NCBI RefSeq assembly: GCF_022539505.1
Contig: NC_061513.1
Span: 352,823,696-352,887,695 of the forward strand
Length of the DNA stretch: 64,000 bases
Direction: 5' to 3'
DNA from: Lolium rigidum
Lineage: Eukaryota > Streptophyta > Magnoliopsida > Poales > Poaceae
In this document: positions 1-9,277 of the stretch, piece by piece
Layout: the number at the start of each line of letters is the position of its first letter
How positions within the stretch are numbered: the first letter of the stretch is position 1
Notes under the pieces: model-generated
The model's database searches: none
What the model was told of the DNA's origin: nothing
What the model saw: only the letters and a program-made list of their open reading frames with translations
Position numbers and translations under genes: made by a program

Positions 1-807
1 GGCAGTATCAGTTTATTCGTCATTGGTGTTGCTCGTGATGAATCCTTTTTGATGGCGAGCAACACCCTTATCTTAGGTGTTTTGGGGCTGACGTCGATGC
101 TTTCTCGATGTACTTGCTTAGCTACGCTACCCCTCGATACCTAGCTGTCCTTACGCCTATTTTAGGTATAAGGGCAGCATCTTGCTTGTTCTTTATTTAG
201 TAGATCTAATCCGTTATAGTTGTTCCTTGTTCTTCAAGGATTGGTTTGATATCCGCATGGTTAGGCCTTATAAACGGGTTGAACGATCCGGTAGTGCGTA
301 AGGTGTGGTTTATTAAACCCTAGAGGGATTGTTCCGCGGATCAACTTCATGTTGGTTTTTAGGCCTCTTTAGGGCTGGTTTTCCATTATCTTACGTATCT
401 GCTAGGCTCAACTACGCGTAGGATGTTCCGATTATGCGGTGAAAACCCCAAACTATCGTAGATTAGTTTAGCTTGATATCGATATAGCATGATCCCCATG
501 TCATTATAAATCTAACATGAACCATGGGGCAATCGGCTCTTTGAGCCGATCCACGGGGCAACCTAAGAGCCGATCGGGGCTCGTATTTAATGTTTACGTG
601 TTTTCCATGCAGGAAACTAGTCGAAGCAATCCATCACCTTCCTGACCAGGTATAGGTCAGGTGGCACGCCCTTGCATCAGCCGGGACGTGCGCCAGAAGG
701 CATTGCGGGCCGTTGCACGAGGGACCAGGGTCCACCGCAGTCCTGGGAGCCTCCCGGCTCTACGGTGTTGCCCGTCGCTACTCGCCGGTGGGTTTTTGAC
801 AGCAACA
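1..807 (+). mobile_element. LTR (right part) of the family seen at 1068-7879
   Basis: Read on the plus strand this is a diverged copy of the LTRs at 1068-2235 and 6714-7879, in the opposite orientation. Shared blocks occur in the same order: the GTTGCTCG hairpin, the 'accctagagg/ttaggcc' part, 'atcggctctttgagccgat', 'taaatgtttacgtg', the 'cctgaccaggtataggtcagg' block and the terminal GGTGTTGCC...CAACA. It ends in AGCAACA at 807, where the other copies end in GCAACA. The TGTTATC start lies left of the window. Because 808 onward is CACTA terminal sequence, 807 is the outer edge of the element, so this is a 3' LTR or a solo LTR inserted into that CACTA. Homology was judged by eye. Confidence 0.75.
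25..66. repeat. 11-bp hairpin in LTR (20-nt loop)
   Basis: The arms ggtgttgctcg (25-35) and cgagcaacacc (56-66) are perfect reverse complements around a 20-nt loop. The matching place in the LTR family at 1813-1850 and 7458-7495 forms a 9-bp stem with a loop of the same size. In element sense it lies downstream of the LTR TATA box, so it would be in the 5' leader RNA. Confidence 0.7.
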
Positions 808-973
808 GTGGCAGCGTGCCAGGCCCGCACACGACTAGTACCTGTCACACTAGTCGCGTGTCAGGTTCACGCGCGACTAGTAAGATTTACCAGTGGTGAG
901 GTACCTATGGTGGGCCAGCGCACGCGACTAGTAGCAAAAAAACACGCTACTGGTAGGCTTTTTCCTACTAGTG
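808..973. mobile_element. CACTA transposon terminus (right end)
   Basis: The segment ends in 'ggctttttcctactagtg', the reverse complement of a typical grass CACTA terminal inverted repeat beginning CACTAGTAGGAAAAAGCC. It contains several copies of a short subterminal motif, 'cgcgactagta', in both orientations, as expected for transposase-binding subterminal repeats. The rest of the element would lie to the left, interrupted by the LTR at 1-807. The 3-bp target duplication cannot be tested because the left end is outside the window. Confidence 0.55.
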
Positions 974-1067
974 TACATGTCATCGTCTGCTATAAAATAT
1001 CCCTATTTGTGTCTATATATAACTAGTACTTGTATGCTAAAACTACCATTTGATATTAGCTTGGGCT

Positions 1068-2235
1068 TGTTGCGGTCAGAAACCCACCGGCGGGCAGCGA
1101 CTGGCAACACCGTAGAGCCGGGAACAACTAGGGCTGCGGCTGGCCCTGATCCCTCGGAGCGACGGCCCGCAAAGCCTCCCTGGTCGGACGTCCGATGCTA
1201 TCGCAAGGGCGTGCCACCTGACCTATACCTGGTCGGGAAGGTGTTGGATGATGCCTCGCTTAGTTTCCTGCATGGCATACACGTAAACATTAAATACGAG
1301 CCTCGATCGGCTCTCGAGTTATCTCGTGAATCGGCTCAAAGAGCCGATCCACCCATGATTCGTACAAGGTGTCCGAATATATGGTGGTCCTGCTTGATCA
1401 AGATAAAGTTATAACGATCTACGACGATTTAGGGTTTTCACCGCATAATCGGATCATCCTACTCACGATTGGGCCTCGCGCTCGCGTACGGTGATCGTAA
1501 GCCGATCCTAGACAGGGCCTAAAAACCAACACGAGGTTGATCCTCGGAACATCCTGTCTAGGGCTAGCAAACTTCACCCTACACGCCGCTGGATCCTCCA
1601 ACCCTTTGTAAGGCCTAACTATTGTGGATATTAAACTAATCATTGCAGAACAAGGAGCAACCGTAACGGATCGGATCTACTAAACTATGATCAAGCGGGG
1701 TGCCGCCCCTACACCTAAGATAGGTGTAAGAGCGGCTAGATGTATAAGGGTTGCACTACGACAGCATATGATACGAAGAACAATGCTAACCCTAACACAT
1801 CTAAGATAACTACGTTGCTCGCCATCAAAAAGGCTTCGGCACGAGCAACGCATGAACAACGTGGATAGGCTTGTGCTGCCTAGATCGCAAGATGCGATCT
1901 AGGCAGCATGGTGCTTCACCGGAGAAACCCTCGAGACGAAGGAGTTGGCGATGCGCCGAGATTTGTTTGTGTTGAACGTTGGTTGTTGTTTATTTCATGA
2001 ACCCTAGATACATATTTATAGTCCAAGGGACTTTCTAATTCAGGCGTGCACCTAACCGTGCACGGGTAAAACTCTGACTCCTAACCGACACGTAATCTAA
2101 TATGTTACAGATACAAGGGCAAACTAGCCCAAACTTTGCATGTAAGTCCGATTCACGTATTTCTTCTATATATATATTCTCAAGTCCATCTTGATCGCGG
2201 CCCACCTCTGACTCGGTCAAATTCTGGTGATAACA
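1068..2235 (-). repeat. 3' LTR of the 1068-7879 element
   Basis: 1168-bp LTR, left end TGTTGCGG and right end TAACA on the plus strand, collinear with 6714-7879 with only scattered differences. In element sense it carries a TATA box (reverse complement of 2011-2020), a perfect 16-bp hairpin at 1874-1908, and a second hairpin at 1813-1850. Confidence 0.92.
1874..1908. repeat. Perfect 16-bp stem, 3-nt loop hairpin in LTR
   Basis: The arms tgctgcctagatcgca and tgcgatctaggcagca pair perfectly around the loop AGA. The same hairpin is present unchanged at 7519-7553 in the other LTR. It lies roughly 100 bp downstream of the TATA box in element sense, so it would be in the leader RNA. Confidence 0.9.
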
Positions 2236-2248
2236 CATGCCCCCCTGG
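2236..2248 (-). other. Polypurine tract next to 3' LTR
   Basis: On the minus strand, a purine-rich AGGGGGG (2240-2246 complement) stands four bases before the TGTTATC start of the 3' LTR. This is the usual place of the plus-strand primer of LTR retrotransposons and fixes the element orientation as minus. Confidence 0.8.
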
Positions 2249-2577
2249 TTTTGGAAATGTCATTTCCAAAATCATTATGCTTATCCCTCATCGGGTCATG
2301 TCATGGCGTCTTGCCTTCTTGACTTTATCACCAATCTAAAAAATGAAGGAATGTCTTCACTTAACCCTGCCGATAGCCAGAGTCAGGCACTCCCCCAAAA
2401 GAGCCGATGGTATCACATCAGCCTCTACGATAAAACGGGAGCAAGGCCAACCTAACTGCCTCTCCAAACGGTAACCTGCGCCCTTCGTCTGAGAAACTCA
2501 GATCCCCAAATCGCCGCCCAAACAGCCCTACGGATCTCAGATCTCAGCCGCGCCGTCCCGATCCCTCAGCGCATCCA

Positions 2578-5500
2578 ATGGCGGAATCATCCACCGTCAA
2601 CGCCATGGTCTACGGTCTGAAGGTAATCCTCAACAGCCCCCTTGCCACATGCATCAATGTCAGGAGTAAACAGCAAACACCTGAATTAATGCTCTATTCC
2701 ACTATCAATTTTAGGTCTCAGACATCCTGCTACCACATCCTTCTCTCGCAAATTCTATGTGCCTCGGTCCTCGTTCTTCCAAGAGTCCCGCCCTCTTAAT
2801 TTCATGCGAAGCTAACAGGATCCCCTTCGTGAATCAGAACTTAGATCTGACCTCCTGGGCCGACCGCCCGCGAGCCTGGCCTAATCCCCCGAGGGTTGGG
2901 TGACATGGTACATGCAGTATCCAAAGCCCATTATGCCACCTGGGAAGCCATAGGGATAGCCGATGCCCTGTCATTATCATTGTCTCCTCTTGAGAAGAAT
3001 GAAAATATTCTGAAAACCATCGGCTATTTCTGGTCTGACGCACTGAACTGCTTCATGTTTGGCCATGGCCCTATGACACCAACCCTGCTGGATGTGACCA
3101 TGATCACAGGCCTAGACATTGCATCCCCGAGCCCTTCTGCATTCAAACTGCCGAAAGTCCCTTTCACCCTTTCTTCTAAAAAAGAGTGTACCAGTTGGGG
3201 TGCCTACCTCAATCGTTATATGAAGACCAAAGGCCCTGTGACGAGAGAGAACACACAGCCTTCCTGAACTTTTGGTTGGAACACTTCATATTCTATGGCC
3301 CATCACTTGCCCCTACCAAGAATTACCTTTCCCTAGCCTATGAAGCGGCCAAAGGCACCCATCTTGGCCTAGGCAAGCTGTTTCTTGGAGAGGTCTATCG
3401 ATCTCTTCAATCGATGTCCGTCAAACTGTTCTCTCAAAAGACAGCGTTAAAGCCGGCGGTCCCCGGTGGTTTATTCGAGTTATGGGCGCAGCTATACTTT
3501 CAGAACCAGATCCCAGACTTCCCACCTTTGACCTCCTGCACCTTTCCAGATGCTAACGGAAAGGATATCCGATGTACCAGCTATGGCCAAGCTTTGTATG
3601 GTCTCCCAGGCAGCAGGCTGATCCCTAAGGAAGCAGCAGGGTGGTTCAAGATCTTCTTCCAAGGTTTGGACAATCCCCTGTTCTTTCCTTATACTGAACC
3701 GGAGAATTTTGAAAATCCAGTCTCCTTTCGATTGGATAACTTTGCCGATGACGATAGCACCCAGCATCTGTATTCCATCATGATTCGCCCTTGCTTCCTC
3801 CCTGTTGGCATGAGTACCTCGAACCGGATCATCAAGCCTGGTTATGAGTGTTATCAACCGGTAGTGGTAGCCCGAGCAGCTCGGTCTCGGGCGGTGCCTC
3901 CACAATTCTTCTTACACCACCCGACGGCAAGCGAGCTGAACCGCCCGACATCCTTACGGCCAAAGGTGTTACACCTTTTTGACGCTTTGGCCATCCCAAT
4001 TCCCCACAACCTCCGTTTCTCCTTCACTACCGACGGTTTCGAGACTTGGTGGTCCATGTGGAAAACCCATGTCTTCAGAAGGGCTTTAGGACCGCTGTTG
4101 AGACAACTTGATGCCGAGTATGACATCCCCGCAGACCAGGTACCATCACTCAAATATTTCTTGTAACCGCTTATGGTAATCGCTCGTGACTCGACTCCAT
4201 CTCCTGGCAAGCAACAAGATGGCCCAGCTCCCAAGCAAGTCGATGGCTCCCCTTCGTATTCCTTCCTCCGGCCCCGGTGGTTCTCTTCTCGCCGAGCTCG
4301 CCATCTCCGAAGAAAGTCATAATGCGAAGCCAGCCGATTTCTCCGAAATCGGCTCCCAAGAGTAAAGCAACTTCGGGGCCGGTTGCCCCCGAGCCTCGAC
4401 TCAGGCGAGGACGGCGGTGAGGAAGGTGGCTGTCGAGAAGACCCTCGAAGCGCAAAGCTCCGGCCCGGAAAGCTTGCACGTAAGTTGATCCGCATCTTGA
4501 TCGAACACATTTGCCTTCCCAACCTTTGTAACATGGTTGTACCTCTTCTTTCAGGCTTCCACTGAAGAGAACTCCAGTGAGGGAGCACAGTCCAGTCCAA
4601 GGGACTCCTCCCCAGGTGATACAGAAAGATCCACCACACAGAGCCAGACGGATTCGCCAACGTCGGCTTCTCGGAAAAGGTCGACTTCCGATCCTGCTGT
4701 CCTGCAGGTTCCGATCAAAACGAGGTCACGCATGAAGCGTCGATGCGTCAAAAGGGCTCGCACAGGCCCACAAGTCTCCTCGCCGAGCCAGGGAGTTTCA
4801 AATGTAATACCCTCAACAGCTCGTGTTCCACATCGTCTTGTCACTAATTGGATTGCCTCACCATTTCCCTTGCGGATCGATGGGACTTCTAGCCGGGACG
4901 TTGGAGAGGTGTCGATGCCATCTCGCTGCCCTTGGCCTATCCAACTCGCCAAGCGTGGTCGACCAAGTGGCTAACTCTGGCCCAAACTACCGCAAAGCCG
5001 ATTGTCACAACATCGGCTTCCCTTCCTTTCTTGGGAGAGGTAAGCTCGACTCTTTCTCTCGGGCCTACTCTTTTCCTTTGTCGTATGCTCATGCTGCTCT
5101 TGCTCGTCTGTCAGGGGTGTGATCCTTCAAGCTTGCTGACGTTCGACCCCGACTCCATCGAGCCAGCTGTTCCCAAAGCAGGTGAAGAGCCAGACCCTAG
5201 CGCGGTCGATGGCCCGCTCCAGCGTCTCAAAGTTTTGTTCTCCTTCTCGGTCGATACCCTGGTCGAGAACCCCGAGGCAATCAAAGGCATCCTCGAGGAC
5301 ATCCAGCCCCGTCTCCCAGTGACGCTGCAAGTTAAGCTTTGGCCGGCAGTGTCTTTGTCAGTTTCAGGTCAAGGGTGCGATCGGCTCGCCAAAGGATCAC
5401 TCTTCGCCGCGCCCAACTCCCGTTGAGAGCCGATATTGCAGACAAATGTCAACGGCTCAACGAGAAGAAAGCTGCTTTAGACGCCAAGACCGCCACTTCT

Positions 5501-5790
5501 ACTCGTAGTGTCAAACTTGAGACCTTGCGCAAGGAAGCTCGGAGGACCTTGAAAAGAGGGCCCGGAGACCAAACAACTTATCCAAGATGAGGAATCCCTC
5601 ATTGCTCGCTCCCAAGAGGAAGCAAAAGGTCTCACGGCTGATCCGAAGACCGACCCGGCTGAAATTCGCGCTCGGGCAGCCAGCCGGTGATGGGAAGAGA
5701 CGAGGACGACGAGGCCGAGATCGCCGAGGTGGATCGAATCCGTGCCGATGCTCTTCACGCCCTTAATGCTTTTCTTCGATGGGGCCTCCT
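2578..5790 (+). pseudogene. Antisense cargo gene: plant mobile domain protein, decayed
   Basis: ATG at 2578 starts a short exon (15 codons) ending at a GT donor at 2623. A second exon resumes after a TTTTAG acceptor near 2714. From 2896 to 4166 two overlapping frames encode a plant mobile domain (aminotransferase-like family), with the block W-S-D-A-L-N-C-F-M-F-G-H-G, then M-T-P-T-L-L-D-V, then I-T-G-L-D-I. At least two frameshifts break it (near 2890-2910 and 3230-3260). Later plus-strand exons encode a Ser/Pro-rich linker (about 4560-4800), a coiled-coil Lys/Glu-rich stretch (5400-5580) and an acidic end with an E-D-D-E-A-E-I-A-E motif near 5700. The domain is known both from plant nuclear genes and as transposon cargo. 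Here it lies antisense within an LTR element, with introns. Exon borders after 4160 are uncertain. Confidence 0.75.
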
Positions 5791-6202
5791 TGTGTAAGCC
5801 GATGCATGTAAACTTGCTTCGCTGTACTTGTCAAAATCGACTGCCGTGCATCGACTTTCTTATCACTCTGAATTTGTTTTTTTTTTACTGGCCAATTTCC
5901 CTATCGGCCACCAATATTCCTCCGCACATGCTCAATGGTGTCGCGCACGCTCATATGATTACGTGCCCCCCGAGCCAATTCTGCCAGGTAACTGCTGACA
6001 TCGGCTCTATGGTTAGCCAAGATACTACGATGTGAACATCGGCTTTGTTAGGAACAATATGGATTTCTTCCAGTGCACCAGCCGACGCATCCCATTGCCC
6101 ATTAGATCGACGTTAGACCGAAAGCAAGGTGAGGATGATTTTGGCCGATTCCTAGAATCGGCCTCTATATTAGTAGGTCTGCGAAGGTCTGGCGATGTTT
6201 CT

Positions 6203-6652
6203 TCACAGATCTTTGGGGCCAATCTCACGGATCGGCATTACCGCGTTTGTCCATACACAGTGTCGGAGCTGGTCGCGCGGAGCGGCTTCTTCCTTGTCTC
6301 CGCCGTGAGAGTGGCCACCCTCGTCTCCGTCCTTACCAGGGTGGTGCCCGAGTCCTATCATGTTGATGTCGAGTGAGGATCTTGGCTGGCACCCTCCAAG
6401 GTAAGTGCGCTCCACCATGTTAACGGTGGACGCCGGTGAAATCGGTACTCCTGGTGCTGCCAATGCGCATGGCAACGGTGGACGGGCCTGGAGCGCACTT
6501 TCATGTGAGAACCCCTTCCACCTGATGCCATGGGAGCGGGCTCTGTGGAAAGAGCCGATGAGTTCGGCTTCGAGGACTGCCTTGACCTCGTCATGCTTCT
6601 TCTTGAGCTCGTCAGTCAGATCCTCGTACTTGACCGGAGTACTTTCCGCCAT
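6203..6652 (-). pseudogene. gag N-terminal remnant
   Basis: The minus-strand ATG at 6652 opens a frame beginning M-A-E-S-T-P-V-K-Y-E-D-L-T-D-E-L and continuing with a helical Lys/Glu-rich stretch and H-G-I-R-W-K-G-F-S. This is a recognisable start of gag in a group of grass gypsy elements. Homology stops after about 55 residues; the rest of the frame (to 6203) looks like unrelated readthrough, so most of gag and all of pol have been deleted. The frame also stays open upstream to another ATG at 6697. It stands about 60 bp after the 5' LTR and the primer-binding-like stretch, the normal gag position. Confidence 0.7.
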
Positions 6653-6690
6653 CTCGGATGTAGATGGCGCTGCGGCGGATGTCGAAGATT

Positions 6691-6712
6691 GTCCCACCGG
6701 GCGTGCCAGAAT
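6691..6712 (-). other. Primer-binding-site-like stretch
   Basis: On the minus strand, directly after the LTR end GCAACA and two bases, runs TTCTGGCACGCCCGGTGGGA. Sequences of the TGGC...GGTGGGA form follow the 5' LTR of many plant gypsy elements and pair with a tRNA 3' end. I cannot name the tRNA. Confidence 0.6.
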
Positions 6713-6713
6713 G

Positions 6714-7879
6714 TGTTGCGGTCAGAAACCCACCGGCGGGCAGCGACTGGCAACACCGTAGAGCCGGGAACAACTAGGGCTGCGGCTGGCCCCAGTCCCT
6801 CAGAGCGACGGCCCGCAAAGCCTCCTGGTCACACGTCCGATGCTATCGCAAGGGCGTGCCACCTGACCTATACCTGGTCAGGAAGGTGTTGGATGATGCC
6901 TCACTTAGTTTCCTGCATGGCATACATGTAAACATTAAATACGAGCCTCGATCGGCTCTCAGGTTATCCTGTGAATCGGCTCAAAGAGCCGATCCACCCA
7001 TGATTCGTACAAGGTGTCCGAATATATGGTGGTCCTGCTTGATCAAGATAAAGTTATAACGATCTACGACGATTTAGGGTTTTCACCGCATAATCGGATC
7101 ATCCTACTCACGATTGGGCCTCGCGCTCGCGTACGGTGATCGTAAGCCGATCCTAGACAGGGCCTAAAAACCAACACGAGGTTGATCCTCGGAACATCCT
7201 GTCTAGGGCTAGCAAACTTCACCCTACACGCCGCTGGATCCTCCAACCCTTTGTAAGGCCTAACTATTGCGGATATTAAACTAATCCTTGCGGAACAAGG
7301 AGCAACCGTAACGGATCGGATCTACTAAACTATGATCAAGCGGGGTGCCGCCCCTACACCTAAGATAGGTGTAAGGGCGGCTAGATGTATAAGGGTTGCA
7401 CTACGACAGCATATGATACGAAGAACAATGCTAACCCTAACACATCTAAGATAACTACGTTGCTCGCTATCAAAAAGGCTTCAGCACGAGCAACGCATGA
7501 ACAACGTGGATAGGCTTGTGCTGCCTAGATCGCAAGATGCGATCTAGGCAGCATGGTGCTTACCGGAGAAACCCTCGAGACGAAGGAGTTGGCGATGCGC
7601 CGAGATTTGTTTGTGTTGAATGTTGGTTGTTGTTTATTTCATGAACCCTAGATACATATTTATAGTCCAAGGGACTTTCTAATTCAGGCGTGCACCTAAC
7701 CGTGCACGGGTAAAACTCTGACTCCTAACCGACACGTAATCTAATATGTTACAGATACAAGGGCAAACTAGCCCAAACTTTGCATGTAAGGCCGATTCAC
7801 GTATTTCTTCTATATATATATTCTCAAGTCCATCTTGATCGCGGCCCACCTCTGACTCGGTCAAATTCTGGTGATAACA
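6714..7879 (-). repeat. 5' LTR of the 1068-7879 element
   Basis: 1166-bp direct repeat of 1068-2235. It is the 5' LTR because the gag start and primer-binding-like stretch follow it on the minus strand. It ends at 7879 against the target duplication GGGCT. Confidence 0.92.
7655..7664 (-). promoter_or_regulatory. LTR TATA box
   Basis: The reverse complement reads TATAAATATG, about 220 bp into the 5' LTR in element sense. The same sequence is at 2011-2020 in the 3' LTR. Position and sequence fit a Pol II promoter of an LTR element. Confidence 0.6.
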
Positions 7880-7884
7880 GGGCT

Positions 7885-9119
7885 AAACTACATATGTATA
7901 ACTGCTATTTGACATTAGCTAGGGCTTAACGACCCTATTTTAGTCTTACTTGTTATTTTGATTTGCTGTGGGATAGTTCAAATTTATGAGCATTAATCTC
8001 ACCATTTCGAAGAAGTGGTAACTACAACACTAAACCGTATACAACAAAACACGCTTAAATTGTGTGTTCCTACCCAGATTCTATCTCAGCTGCCAACTAA
8101 ATAATGTGCACAAACAAGGGAAAAAACATTGTTAGCAACCAAACAATATACCATTCATGGATCTGACTTGGCCTGGTTAATCATGGCTCTGGGGAGAAGA
8201 TGTCGCCTCATGCGGATAAATATTGCGAGCAACCAATCACTCCCCAAAGTGATAGTTACGAAAGTACTAGACACAAAGACAGCTCAGGTTTGGTCCTTCT
8301 CAAACTTGCATTACATGAGCTCTCGTGGCTAGCGCCTTGGGACGACACTGGATGGCTCACACATGGATAGTTTGGTTGCTCTTATGGGTTTTTCTTTGAA
8401 TCGGGCCATCAGATGTTGCATTAGGTAAAATGATGTTTGGACCTGCTTTTGTACTTCGATTAGATTTCACTAAAATCTTTCAATGCATCACGCCACCATT
8501 TGTGCCTATATTGTTTGGTTGGCCACAATACGGGGTTTTCTCTTACATGATTCGAACTCCGGTTGCTAGGGTGCGCTACTACGACCTAACCACTATACTA
8601 TTGCCCCATTCTCGTGCATCCTTGATGTCCGGACTAACTCTTGATATCGTGTTGGTGTAGAGGCTAGGTGTAACTGTGTAGAGAAAAAATTCCTTGTCGA
8701 TGTTCTTCTCCTTTAGATAACCCCCCTTGAGGTATCTTCAAAGATCCTTGTAGATGTTCACTTCTGCAAAACCTAGATAATGTTTGTTGCATGTGTTCAT
8801 TATAAATATACTGTAGAGACTCCTTCCATCAGTTTGTACTTTCAAAAAACTTGTCTAGTGCATCAATCTTATATGGTTTCAGAGCTAGGAGGTCTTAAGT
8901 TCGAGGCCCTGCTCTCGCAGTATTAAAAAACAAAGAACAAATATATACCGCAGCCTACACCAGACCAACGCTAAGGACTAAAATAGCCTAAACGTAGGAG
9001 ATCATGATTCCTAGCTCTTTCTTGGGTTCTTCTATCATCTTCTTTGGAGCGTGCTTACACCATTGTCAATCATTTATGTACTAGTATCACTTAGTGTTTT
9101 TATGCAGTAGATTTTTTTT
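7885..9119. other. Non-coding background between LTR element and LINE
   Basis: No coding signal in any frame. The bases right after the LTR element (7880-7930) resemble the left flank at 1035-1067, both containing a 'ctatttga.attagct' block, so the target may have held a short duplication. Two tRNA-like box B motifs occur (about 8549 on minus and about 8892 on plus). Confidence 0.6.
8490..8607 (-). repeat. Probable tRNA-derived SINE fragment
   Basis: On the minus strand there is a box A-like TAGTATAGTGG (complement of 8590-8600) and, 31 nt on, a box B-like GAGTTCGAATC (complement of 8549-8559). These are the internal Pol III promoter elements of a tRNA, and the box A side resembles Asp/Glu tRNA. 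The matching 3' acceptor arm of a tRNA is missing, so this is a SINE or tRNA relic rather than a tRNA gene. No poly-A tail or TSD was identified. Confidence 0.4.
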
Positions 9120-9277
9120 TATGTGTTCAAGAAGAGGGACCTCAACTTAGCTGGCCATGCTAAAAATCCTCGCCAAGGGCAAGTAGTAGATGCTACGTAT
9201 GCTATAATTGTTAGGTCCAAACTTACAGATAAGCTCATGTGGGACCAACCAAAGGATGGAATTACGACAAGGGGGAT

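Larger units (their letters stand above)
1068..7879 (-). mobile_element. Non-autonomous LTR retrotransposon with antisense plant-mobile-domain gene
   Basis: Two near-identical direct repeats (1068-2235 and 6714-7879) begin TGTTGCGG and end GATAACA on the plus strand. They are flanked by the 5-bp target duplication GGGCT (1063-1067 and 7880-7884). The element reads on the minus strand: LTRs run TGTTATC...GCAACA, a primer-binding-like stretch follows the right LTR (6691-6712), a gag start lies at 6652, and a purine tract precedes the left LTR. No reverse transcriptase, integrase or RNase H is visible in the 4.5-kb interior, so it must move with help from a relative. The interior is filled by a multi-exon gene on the opposite strand (2578-about 5790). 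The gag start resembles Ty3/gypsy gag of grasses, so I infer gypsy origin. Confidence 0.9.

Noticed and set aside
657..1026. Open frames of 63-147 codons around 650-1414
   Set aside because: They run through LTR and CACTA terminal sequence and have no protein similarity that I recognise.
3854..4660. A 268-codon minus-strand frame in element 1068-7879, in element sense
   Set aside because: Although in element sense, it does not resemble gag or pol and mirrors the plus-strand plant-mobile-domain exons; treated as a shadow.
1068..7879. Plus orientation for this element, based on its largest gene
   Set aside because: The purine tract, primer-binding-like stretch, LTR TATA box and gag start all agree on the minus strand; the large gene is antisense cargo.
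8549..8607. A tRNA gene on the minus strand
   Set aside because: Box A and box B are present but the acceptor stem cannot be closed, so it is treated as a SINE-like relic.
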